From positions 23,696 to 87,695 of the forward strand of contig JAHDIN010000006.1 in the NCBI GenBank assembly GCA_020630775.1: a DNA stretch of 64,000 nucleotides, given 5' to 3'. The first letter of the stretch is position 1; every line of letters begins with the position of its first letter. The notes below the pieces were generated by a model that was not told where the DNA came from, did not search any database, and saw nothing but the letters and a program-made list of their open reading frames with translations. The position numbers were made by a program, and so were the translations under genes. Positions 16,937 to 24,432 of this stretch are shown here, one piece after another. Source of the DNA: Saprospiraceae bacterium (GTDB taxonomy: Bacteria > Bacteroidota > Bacteroidia > Chitinophagales > Saprospiraceae).

Positions 16937-17893
16937 TCTCTCATTATTCAATTTTTTTAATACTTCTTTATAATCTAAATATTCGTCTTTGACTTCATAA
17001 ATTAGTTCTCCTTCTTTGTCATAGTACTTGAAAGTTCCAATAGGTTTTCCCTTGCTGAATGCACCTTCTATTTTAAGTTGATTAGTGGGATAATGATTTA
17101 TCCAATACTTTCCATCTTTCTGACCATTTATGTAAAAGCATGAATAGTGCCTCGTAAAGTGTTGACCATGCTTCTTGCCGTTCTTGTACAACTGTTGAGA
17201 AGTTAGTTCTCCTTTTTGATTATATGATTTTGAAGATTCTAGGCGGCTTTTTCTATCGTATATATTTATAGATTTGATTTTGCCAATGTATGAAGGAACA
17301 AAACCATTTGGTATTGTTTCGTGATTTGGAGGTATGTGAAAAAGTATGCTTTGTTTTACTATTTTATTTTTTTTAAAAGTTGCAATTTGCTTTATGAAAC
17401 CATATTGGTCATAGAATTTCCATTCTCCTTCTCTTTGTTGTTTATTCACCTTTCCTTCTGCAATGAGTATTGAATCTTTGGAATAGAATTTTGTATATCC
17501 TCTAATTTTGGATAATTTTTTGATTTCTTCAATTTCAAATTCTTTCTTTTTATTTTTCATAGAACTGCGATAACAACCATCTGTGTAAAATGGTATGCCT
17601 TCTTTTTCGTCCCCATACATTATCCATTTTTGACCGACTTCAAATGTTGCCATGATACCACAGTAGTAGTCACATTTTGAATCTGTATATGCTTTTTCAT
17701 CCGTCAAGTTTCCTTTATAGTTTTCAATTATCTTAAAGTAAACTCTGCATTCTTCAACTTTGGTTACTTCTCCTTCAAAAATGTATTTGGAATTGAAGTA
17801 GTGATTAGGTTCAAATTCAGAGTATGAGCAATAGCAAGCCAGTAAATTCGAATTTAAAAAGAGAATAATTATTAATGCATTTATTTGTTTCAT
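16934..17893 (-). CDS. secreted NTR-like domain fused to MORN/YwqK repeats
   Basis: A signal peptide (MKQINALIIILFLNSNLLA) is followed by CYCSYSEFEPNHYFNSKYIFEGEVTKVEECRVYFK, a netrin/TIMP-like start resembling the protein at 5828-6406. From about residue 140 come MORN_2-type repeats: EGEWKFYDQYGFIKQIATFKKN, YNQKGELTSQQLYKNGKKHGQHF, GKYWINHYPTNQLKIEGAFSKGKPIGTFKYYDKEGEL. The product is periplasmic or surface-exposed. The frame extends three codons further to 17902. It sits between two attC-like sites, as a single-gene cassette would. Confidence 0.6.
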   Translation of the reverse strand: MKQINALIIILFLNSNLLACYCSYSEFEPNHYFNSKYIFEGEVTKVEECRVYFKIIENYKGNLTDEKAYTDSKCDYYCGIMATFEVGQKWIMYGDEKEGIPFYTDGCYRSSMKNKKKEFEIEEIKKLSKIRGYTKFYSKDSILIAEGKVNKQQREGEWKFYDQYGFIKQIATFKKNKIVKQSILFHIPPNHETIPNGFVPSYIGKIKSINIYDRKSRLESSKSYNQKGELTSQQLYKNGKKHGQHFTRHYSCFYINGQKDGKYWINHYPTNQLKIEGAFSKGKPIGTFKYYDKEGELIYEVKDEYLDYKEVLKKLNNER

Positions 17894-17917
17894 TTTTATC
17901 ATTTCTTTTCATTTTGT

Positions 17918-17984
17918 GATTACCGAATGGTGATATGGAGCGGACGCTGCGATAGCAAGTCTGATTCATATAACTTATTATGCA
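17918..17984 (-). repeat. attC-like palindrome near-identical to the one at 61974-62044
   Basis: On the minus strand ATCAGACTTGCTATCGCAGC and CGTCCGCTCCATATCAC form the core. The plus-strand site at 61974-62044 carries almost the same ~55 bases, in the opposite orientation 44 kb away. The ends are decayed relative to that copy: ATAATAAG instead of ATAACAAG and GTAATC instead of GTTAGC. It follows the stop of the DUF4145 gene by a few bases. Confidence 0.6.
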
Positions 17985-17987
17985 TAG

Positions 17988-18752
17988 TTATTTTTTGATT
18001 TTTGAACGAACCTTATTCTGTGATGCAATTTGCTTCGCCATATTTTTAATTCTTTTTGATTTTTTATCATACAATATCTTTAAGGCTTCTTCAATAATTT
18101 CGTAAGCATCTAACAAATCGCTTTTAGTTAAATGTCCTATATGACTTCCTTCATTGCCAATAATTTTGTTAGCCATCAATAATTCTCCAATTTTTTTATT
18201 CTTCTTGTTTTTGTAATTTTCAATTCTTTGATGAAGGTTTGGGAAAGCGATGAATTTTCCTTTTTTGGTTTTAAATTTTTTGGGAGACTTAATTTCATTT
18301 AGTAAATGTTCAATTGCGTTTCTCAGTCTATTAGCTGCTGATTTTAAATCTGAAAAAAAAATATTAAATGATAAGTCTAATTCATTAACAACACTTTCAG
18401 GATACTCTTTCTTAATTTTAAATATTCTTAAGTTAGGATGCAGTGATCGGAATTCGTATTCCATCTCCATGAACTCTTTATTGAATGATGTAACATCTGA
18501 GTAAACAAAAAACTTCTCTTCACTAAATCCATTGAAAGTAATTCTCCAAAAACATTTATTACATTTTAATATACCAGCTACTAAGAATTTTGCTCCTTTT
18601 GTAATCAATCGCTTTCTACTCTTTGGCTCTCTTTGTTCATAAGTATATGAAGCTTCGCTTTCGATATTTAGTTTCGTGGAATTGCAATTAGGGCAAGGCA
18701 ATTCTTCTATTTCTTGAGTTGTCATTCTTGTTTTCCAAATATCTCTGTTCAT
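17988..18752 (-). CDS. zinc-ribbon DUF4145 protein
   Basis: The N-terminus has CPNCNSTKLN and later LKCNKCFWRITF, a two-CxxC zinc ribbon (residues ~19-85). The C-terminal half (DLKSAANRLRNAIEHLLNEI... NLHQRIENYKNKK... IGNEGSHIGHLTKSDLLDAYEIIEEAL) is a DUF4145 domain, an all-helical module often found in or next to restriction-type genes. Met10 is an alternative start. It lies 15 bases after the Mrr remnant, on the same strand, which supports a former restriction operon. Confidence 0.7.
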   Translation of the reverse strand: MNRDIWKTRMTTQEIEELPCPNCNSTKLNIESEASYTYEQREPKSRKRLITKGAKFLVAGILKCNKCFWRITFNGFSEEKFFVYSDVTSFNKEFMEMEYEFRSLHPNLRIFKIKKEYPESVVNELDLSFNIFFSDLKSAANRLRNAIEHLLNEIKSPKKFKTKKGKFIAFPNLHQRIENYKNKKNKKIGELLMANKIIGNEGSHIGHLTKSDLLDAYEIIEEALKILYDKKSKRIKNMAKQIASQNKVRSKIKK

Positions 18753-18767
18753 TGTATTAATATTTTC

Positions 18768-19077
18768 TCAATCTTCTTCAAAAAAATCGTTATTAATTTC
18801 CTTTACTTCATACATTGTTTTTACTTGAATCCCTACATTGTAGTGGTGCATTAAATCAACTAATTTGAGTCCGTCTATAAGTATTATTGAATGATGTGCT
18901 TCTCTTGCTTTTTTAATTGCAGAATTGTCAAATGTAGATGTTGTAATAAAGACTCCTTTTGTGGTGTCGCCACTCATCGCACCTATAAAGTTCCTAATAT
19001 CCTTTTCACGTACTTTCTTTTCGGTATATCTTTTTGCTTGGGTATAAATTTTTTCAAGTCCAAGTTTGTCTTCATTA
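18768..19077 (-). pseudogene. C-terminal remnant of an Mrr-family restriction endonuclease
   Basis: Translation from about 19077 gives INEDKLGLEKIYTQAKRY and then IRNFIGAMSGDTTKGVFITTSTF and IILIDGLKLVDLMHHYNVG. These are the second half of the Mrr catalytic domain, including the QAK catalytic element, followed by the usual C-terminal helix. The upstream half (winged helix and the GxDGGIDG acidic motif) is missing. The first ATG, at 18977, would give only 69 residues. The upstream end fuses to an unrelated frame at 19079. A non-functional relic. Confidence 0.75.
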
Positions 19078-19078
19078 A

Positions 19079-19246
19079 TTATGCCTTACCGTCAAAGAGA
19101 GTAATTATAAAAGGAGAAATTCGATCTGGAATTTCATAAATTAACTTTAAAACACTTTCTAACTGTTCTCCTACATCATTATTCTTCATTAATTCTGAAT
19201 AACCAGGAATATCTGTAAAAGCTATTATTCCTAATTTTCTTTGCAT
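19079..19246 (-). pseudogene. N-terminal fragment resembling a class III nucleotide cyclase
   Basis: The 55-codon frame begins MQRKLGIIAFTDIPGYSELM, which resembles the first strand and metal-binding Asp region (FTDIxGYS) of class III adenylate/guanylate cyclases, and stops at TAA after LFDGKA. The ATG overlaps the TAA of the AbiC-like gene by one base (TAATG), so it is translationally coupled. A full cyclase domain needs ~150 more residues, so this is truncated. The stop lies where the Mrr remnant begins in another frame, as if two genes were joined by a deletion. Confidence 0.45.
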
Positions 19247-19992
19247 TAAATTTTTTGAAACATTTTACCTAAATAGCCAACAAGTTCACTTAGTCTATTT
19301 GATTCAAATTTAAATTCTTCTTTTATCCAAGTTACTTCTTTTGTTTTTCTTTCTAGTTCATACACTTTACTTTCAATTATGTCTTTATAGTAAGATTGAA
19401 TTATCATGATAAGATGTTCTTTGTCATCTTTTGGAATATCAATGTTAATAATTTTCTGTTCTAAATACTTAATGAGAGAAAGTAAATGATTGATTTGTCT
19501 GAAAAAATAAATTTTGAATTCATTAGTTACTTGACCACTGTGAAAGTTTTGAGTGAACTCATGAATTGCATTGATTCCTTTTACAGTATAATATTCAAAA
19601 GACATATCTCCAAATCCTTTTCTTCTGTAAGATGGATTGTCATCTCGCATTCCCTGAAATTCCAAATTATTAATATCTTCTTTTATTTGACTATATAAAG
19701 TTTCAATTTGATTTATCTCTCTATTGACACTCTGATCTTTTATTTCTTTTGTTAGCGCTTCCCTTTGTAATTTATTAGCTTCAAATTGTTGTTTAAATGA
19801 AAGGTACACCAATACTGCTCCAAATAATCCTATTATTGGCGAAGTAATTCCTCCAATCGTATCGCCAATTTGACCTGTTTCACTTAGATCAAAATGTGGT
19901 AATATGTTTACACGTGTAAAAACAAATACACAGGCAAAGCAAATCAGAATAATTCCTATTGTTAATAGTAGTATGTCTTTAATATTTTGCAT
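19246..19992 (-). CDS. putative phage abortive-infection protein (putAbiC family)
   Basis: Two N-terminal membrane spans (DILLLTIGIILICFACVFVFT and IGGITSPIIGLFGAVLVYLSF) flank the hallmark SETGQIGDTIGGITSPIIGL. A cytoplasmic helical region with FEANKLQREALTKEI follows. This order and the GDTIGG...PI motif match Pfam putAbiC, related to the lactococcal AbiC protein that aborts phage infection. The mechanism is not known. It is the first gene after the attC-like site at 19997-20071 and is coupled to the next reading frame by TAATG. Confidence 0.75.
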   Translation of the reverse strand: MQNIKDILLLTIGIILICFACVFVFTRVNILPHFDLSETGQIGDTIGGITSPIIGLFGAVLVYLSFKQQFEANKLQREALTKEIKDQSVNREINQIETLYSQIKEDINNLEFQGMRDDNPSYRRKGFGDMSFEYYTVKGINAIHEFTQNFHSGQVTNEFKIYFFRQINHLLSLIKYLEQKIINIDIPKDDKEHLIMIIQSYYKDIIESKVYELERKTKEVTWIKEEFKFESNRLSELVGYLGKMFQKI

Positions 19993-19996
19993 AGTA

Positions 19997-20071
19997 TATT
20001 AACTCTATTGTATGATGATACCCTGCGTCTATCGATGAAGGGGAGATATGCTGTGGTATCTATTGTTAAAG
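19997..20071 (-). repeat. attC-like site closing the nuclease cassette
   Basis: On the minus strand GGACCTTTAAC (ending at 20065) follows the nuclease gene's stop by a few bases. GTTAATA (19997-20003) closes the site. Inside, GATACC pairs with GGTATC around a CTCCCCTTCATCG core. Its left end GGACCTTTAAC complements the cassette's own start GTTAGAGGTCA (22419 downwards) at nine of eleven positions, which is what integron recombination produces. Confidence 0.7.
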
Positions 20072-20075
20072 GTCC

Positions 20076-21140
20076 TTATATTTTCATTAATTCTTCAAAT
20101 GTCTTTTCAGGAACTATCCTATTTTGCGTGAAAAAGAAAATTAAATCTTGTGAGAACTTTCTAGTCAAATCATCGTATAAATTAGTCCTTTTTTTTACAA
20201 TTTTAATATCACTTTTATAGAAAAAGTATTCACGAATCATATTGAGAAAATTTGGAATTTTAGATGAGAACTTTGTTTTATCGGCAAATCTCTCAGACAT
20301 TTCTAAAAGGTTTTCTTCCCAAGGTGCTGCAAAGTTTTCTGTTGTACCTTTAATTTGATTTACTATGTCAAACATCTTTCTTCTCTCGTTTAAACTTTCA
20401 CTACCACCGTACAAATTATTTAGTAAAGAGCCTCTAAAATCTGAATAGTTTAATGTTATAGAATTATTTATCAACTTTAAAAGAGAGATGCTGAATAATT
20501 CGATGACATATAATGACATGTATTTTTCTTTCAAGTGAATGTTATTTTCGCTAAATAAGTCCTTGTTTGATACTTGAAGTAAATGAATAAGATTATGAAT
20601 GTTTCTCCATGATTCTTTATTCCAAAACTCGTATTTAATATAGTCAACTAATTTTTTGTTTCGAGTAGAATACCATTTAACAATATCCTTGTTTTTTAAA
20701 TATTTCGCCTGTTCTATTTTTCTAATCTTATCTGGATCGTATTCATTACCAATTAGCATTCTTCGTATATCAGCTTCACTTAAGCTTCTGACTTTAAGTT
20801 CTTCTGATACTAATCTTGCGTTCGTATGAATTTTTGATTTGATGAAATATGCTTGATTAAGTTTAGAATATTTGGAGACGCCGTAAAATTTGTATAATTC
20901 ATCTAGTGCACTTGTATCACCACTCTTGCATTCTGAGCCAATTTTGCTATATGTAAGATCATTTTCGAATCTAATTCCAAGAACATCTATGTCTGAAATA
21001 TCGTGTGTTTTATACTGGTCTATATATGATTTAGATCTAAGTTGAATTTCGTAATACGAGCAGTAGCCCATATCCTCAAATAAGGCTTTACATAAATTTT
21101 TTAGATCTAAGTCCTGATTGTTTAAAATTGTTTTGCTCAT
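20076..21140 (-). CDS. PD-(D/E)XK nuclease-like protein
   Basis: The first ~90 residues have the outline of a restriction-endonuclease fold: FEDMGYCSYYEIQLRSKS, then DISDIDVLGIRF with acidic residues at 50 and 52, then IGSECKSGD with E70-x-K72. This D...ExK spacing is typical of PD-(D/E)XK enzymes that treat the target as a vehicle ('DID VLGI ... ECK'). The remaining ~260 residues are helical and unassigned. It overlaps the end of the upstream gene by four bases (ATGA), so the two are one transcript and probably a functional pair. The family is not one I can name. Confidence 0.6.
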   Translation of the reverse strand: MSKTILNNQDLDLKNLCKALFEDMGYCSYYEIQLRSKSYIDQYKTHDISDIDVLGIRFENDLTYSKIGSECKSGDTSALDELYKFYGVSKYSKLNQAYFIKSKIHTNARLVSEELKVRSLSEADIRRMLIGNEYDPDKIRKIEQAKYLKNKDIVKWYSTRNKKLVDYIKYEFWNKESWRNIHNLIHLLQVSNKDLFSENNIHLKEKYMSLYVIELFSISLLKLINNSITLNYSDFRGSLLNNLYGGSESLNERRKMFDIVNQIKGTTENFAAPWEENLLEMSERFADKTKFSSKIPNFLNMIREYFFYKSDIKIVKKRTNLYDDLTRKFSQDLIFFFTQNRIVPEKTFEELMKI

Positions 21141-22387
21141 AAGTCTACTCCTCTTATTAAGTCATTTAATTTTTCTGCAGTGCTTTGTGAATATTCAACC
21201 TCCTCATCTTGAATTATATGTAAACGAGTTTGAGTTGGATGATTTATTTGTCCAGGCAATAGTATTTTCTTAGCAATGTCTTTTGTATTGTCCATTTTTG
21301 CTGTCTCTCCAACTTGTAACATTTCAATTGCAATTTGAACAGCTTTGTTATTTTCAACATTATCTATGTAATGTACTTCATATCTTCCTGCCTTATTTGG
21401 TATTAATTTAACTAATCCTAGATTACGTGCAGATTCATATTGTTTTAAACTTTCTGAATGTCCTTTAATATATCCTCTACCAGATAAAGCATTAATCAAT
21501 TTTTCTGGATTATATATTTTAGTGATTCCAGCAAAGTTTTCACCATATCGAACACAAGACATTAAAACTCTTGCTTTGTGAAGAATAGACTTTTCCTCTT
21601 TTCCAACACCTATCCTAGGTGTAAATACAAATTTCTTATTGCCGCTTGTAGAATTGACACTTAATGTTGGAAAACAACCAAGTAGAATTCCATCCTTTAT
21701 CACATTCTTGTTTAATGAGTCTGAAGAAATTCCTTGATATCTTTTGATTTCTTCAACAGCTTCGGAGACATCTTTAGAGTTATATTTATTCTGAAGTTCA
21801 AATAGTTTTTGAGGATTTTCATCCCAATATAAAGGAGAAAATATTATGCTTTTGGAATCTATAGGAGAATTGTATGTGTCGAGTATTGCGGTCTTTTTAC
21901 CAATGTCTTTTATTATGTCATAATTTTTATGGTCAAGACTTAAATCACTAATTATATCAGTTTCTTTATGCGGGAATTGACTTAGTCTATCAATGACTTG
22001 AATAAATTCCCTACTCAACACATTAGGATTTTCGCTATTAAAATAATCACCAAAGTCTTCATAGATTTTAGGTAGACTAGGAACTGTAATATCAATTCTT
22101 TTTATTTGTTCATTACCAGTGTGATATTGTAGCCTAACAAAGCCCAATTCTTCTAAAGTCTTTAAACATTTATCCGCTCTGTCTTTTTGGATTTTTAATT
22201 CTCCGGTTGCAGAGTAAAATGTTGTCATATCTTTTATTGTCTCATGGTCTTTTATCAAAAGCCCAATATGAATAGCTGCACCTAATTTTTTGACTGAGTA
22301 AAGTTCGGTTTCAGTAATTCCCCCGATTGCCGTATTCAATCCATGATGGCAATCGTGTAATTTTATACCAACATTTTTATTTTCCAT
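21137..22387 (-). CDS. unrecognised 416-aa partner of the nuclease, winged-helix-like segments
   Basis: No named family. Residues ~75-105 (KIQKDRADKCLKTLEELGFVRLQYHTG) and ~285-345 (LINALSGRGYIKGHSESLKQYESARNLGLVKLIPNKAGRYEVHYI) look like winged-helix elements with a basic recognition face. Between them lies a beta-rich core (ILLGCFPTLSVNSTSGNKKFVFTPRIG). A DNA-binding or sensing role next to a nuclease is plausible but inferred. Its stop overlaps the nuclease gene start, and the pair fills one cassette between GTTAGAG at 22413 and the site at 19997-20071. Confidence 0.5.
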   Translation of the reverse strand: MENKNVGIKLHDCHHGLNTAIGGITETELYSVKKLGAAIHIGLLIKDHETIKDMTTFYSATGELKIQKDRADKCLKTLEELGFVRLQYHTGNEQIKRIDITVPSLPKIYEDFGDYFNSENPNVLSREFIQVIDRLSQFPHKETDIISDLSLDHKNYDIIKDIGKKTAILDTYNSPIDSKSIIFSPLYWDENPQKLFELQNKYNSKDVSEAVEEIKRYQGISSDSLNKNVIKDGILLGCFPTLSVNSTSGNKKFVFTPRIGVGKEEKSILHKARVLMSCVRYGENFAGITKIYNPEKLINALSGRGYIKGHSESLKQYESARNLGLVKLIPNKAGRYEVHYIDNVENNKAVQIAIEMLQVGETAKMDNTKDIAKKILLPGQINHPTQTRLHIIQDEEVEYSQSTAEKLNDLIRGVDL

Positions 22388-22412
22388 TGATATTATTTTT
22401 TATTCAAGTGAC

Positions 22413-22485
22413 CTCTAACGGATCGGGTGAATCCAGCAACTCTACGAGGAACGAGTAGATATGCTGTGAACGCACCTTGTTAGAG
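22413..22485 (-). repeat. attC-like site with perfect terminal inverted repeat
   Basis: The plus strand begins CTCTAAC (22413-22419) and ends GTTAGAG (22479-22485), an exact 7-base inverted repeat. Inside, CAGCA-CTAC pairs with GTAG-TGCTG around CGAGGAACGAG, with several unpaired bases, as in attC hairpins. The last ten bases on the minus strand before the core (TGACTCTAAC) exactly complement the cassette start GTTAGAGTCA at 24061-24070. This is the clearest attC-like site in the minus-strand array. Confidence 0.8.
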
Positions 22486-22493
22486 TCAGTCAT

Positions 22494-24044
22494 TTATACT
22501 TTGCTGACTTTCACTTCAAATCCTAATTGTCTTATTCTTTTTATTGCTATTTGTAAAGCTACCATACTGAAGAAAGGTAAAAATTCGCTTGGTTTTTTAT
22601 CTCCATCATACATAAATAGTATTAGGTACTCAATATTGTCATTAACTAGGCTGTTCGTTGCATCTAAAATCAAGTTTGCTCCACCAAAATCCTGTGTAGA
22701 GCGGTCTGAAATCCAATCACGCATTCCTTGATCGTTTCTGAGTAGAATTGCAGAAACAGATGTTTGATTCAGAAGATGACTAGTCAGGCTAGATCCTTTG
22801 TATTTTTTTACGTGTATAATACGGTCTGTGGTTAGTACATCACTAAACTCTATTCCATGCCTGAAGTCAGGATGATTCCTGTAAAGTTTTCGATCCCAGA
22901 ATTGTCCATTTAATTCGTTTGCTAACTGTTGATTAATTATTTGTTCTTCTTGTGCTCCGTCCCAAGGAGTGACTCCGGTTAAATCTATTTCGCAATCTTC
23001 AATTTCTTGCTTTAGTCCCTTCAAATAAGTCTGGTCAATTTGATACCATTTACTTTTGAAAAGAATATAAACATCGTTTCCAAAGACTAATTGCGCAAAT
23101 AATGATTTGAAAATCGACCAAGTTGTTAAGGCAGTTCCTCCAGCTTCGTACGGAATGAGCTTTTTATTTTTGAGATATTGTATAGTTACATTGTTAGTAT
23201 TAATTATGTCATAAAAATCATCAATAGAAACTTGCTCATAAGAGGCTCCATCATTTTTGAATCTGTATTCGCTTATATTTGGAAAATATTCGTAGTCACA
23301 TAGGGTTATTTCGTCATTGCGAGCATTTATTCTGTTGCAAAGTTCATTTTCTAATTCAGCGATTACCTCTTTATCTTTAACAAGTTTAGAAGAAGTTAAA
23401 CTTTTGAAAGCGTTGTCTTTAATCGCTTTGTTATAATTATTAAAAGCTACTTTGCCTACTTGAATGATTTCATTGATAGCGATTGGGCATGGCGTTGAAT
23501 AGAATTCTTTGCCTTTAATTAATATTCTTTTATTGTCTCTATAATGAAATCCGGATAACTCGGTTATGTTTTCTGACTGCCTATCTATTTCGTAGTTGTG
23601 TCTTTGAGTGGGATTCGTAGTGACTCTGTTGATTGTTAAAGGGTTGCTGTTTAGGGTAAATGATTCAATTGATTTTGTGTTTTCGTTTCTTATTTCTTCA
23701 AAAGCTGCGCCTAAACCGAAATCAGATACAGTATTCTCTCTGTTAATATATGCTATGGAAGTTCCAAAACAACATCCAATTATTCTTCTCTTGTACTTAA
23801 AGAATAGTATTGCACCTGATGAACTACTTACTACATCTTTCGATTCCAATTCGCTAAACCCCTCCACTATCGCGAACCAACCTGGGATATTGTTTTCTGT
23901 TTCCCGAACTACAAGTAATTTGTCTTCAGGTGTATCTTCTGTAATGTTGACTTCCGTGAGTTTGCGTTTGCCAAGAAGAATGTTCTGATCAAGTTGATTG
24001 ATTCCTTTTTTAAAAAGGCATATTGCTATTCTACTTGTTGCCAT
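22494..24044 (-). CDS. DUF6119 / TIGR04141-type protein
   Basis: The 516-aa protein matches the 'sporadically distributed protein, TIGR04141' (DUF6119) family as I recall it: N-terminal MATSRIAICLFKKG, a central GLGAAFEEIRN region, LTGVTPWDGAQEEQIIN, and the diagnostic GIEFSDVLTTDRIIHVKKYKGSSLTSHLLNQ. Relatives are scattered across bacteria and commonly sit near restriction or defence genes; the biochemical role is unknown. It starts 20 bases inside the cassette start GTTAGAG and ends 9 bases before its attC-like site. The whole cassette is about 1.65 kb. Confidence 0.7.
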   Translation of the reverse strand: MATSRIAICLFKKGINQLDQNILLGKRKLTEVNITEDTPEDKLLVVRETENNIPGWFAIVEGFSELESKDVVSSSSGAILFFKYKRRIIGCCFGTSIAYINRENTVSDFGLGAAFEEIRNENTKSIESFTLNSNPLTINRVTTNPTQRHNYEIDRQSENITELSGFHYRDNKRILIKGKEFYSTPCPIAINEIIQVGKVAFNNYNKAIKDNAFKSLTSSKLVKDKEVIAELENELCNRINARNDEITLCDYEYFPNISEYRFKNDGASYEQVSIDDFYDIINTNNVTIQYLKNKKLIPYEAGGTALTTWSIFKSLFAQLVFGNDVYILFKSKWYQIDQTYLKGLKQEIEDCEIDLTGVTPWDGAQEEQIINQQLANELNGQFWDRKLYRNHPDFRHGIEFSDVLTTDRIIHVKKYKGSSLTSHLLNQTSVSAILLRNDQGMRDWISDRSTQDFGGANLILDATNSLVNDNIEYLILFMYDGDKKPSEFLPFFSMVALQIAIKRIRQLGFEVKVSKV

Positions 24045-24063
24045 TTTGCTAAGTTTTGATTGA

Positions 24064-24140
24064 CTCTAACTCCCTTATAACCGGAACCTTGCATAACCCA
24101 ATGTCGCAATAAACCCCATATAAGGGCAATAACCGGAATG
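24064..24140 (-). repeat. attI-like element before the first minus-strand cassette
   Basis: On the minus strand CCGGTTATTG... GTTATGCAAGGTTCCGGTTA, TAAGGGA and then the cassette core GTTAGAG (24064-24070). About 70 bases match 60945-61018 on the plus strand at roughly three positions in four, and there too the match ends exactly where a cassette starts. It contains an inverted repeat CCCTTATA / TATAAGGG. No integrase gene is adjacent. It is either an attI-like site or an empty attC. The rest of the gap to 24432 holds no gene I can see. Confidence 0.55.
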
Positions 24141-24432
24141 ATTCCAGTGTCCAATAAATTATTTACAGATTAAGTTTAGAGGGGTATAGCTGTTAAATTA
24201 ATTAATATTTTGCTTTTTCAGTGCAATTCATTGTATTAATTCATGCCTAAATGGGTGAGGGGCGTGTATGATGCTTAGGTTTAGGTCTTATAATAACTGT
24301 CTTTTCTAACGGTTATATAGATGTTGGCGTCTCATTTTGTCTATAGTGCACATAATAACTTGGCTTTATAACCATAAGTAGGTATCAAGTGTATTGTTCT
24401 ATATTTTATAAGGTTGTAACTCTATGGGCTTG

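Noticed and set aside
19079..19246. A Pycsar-type pyrimidine cyclase system.
   Set aside because: Only ~55 residues of a cyclase-like start remain and no full cyclase or matching effector is present.
22413..22485. Rho-independent terminators as an explanation for the palindromes between array genes.
   Set aside because: They lack T-runs on either side, contain unpaired bases in register, and have ends that complement the cassette start.
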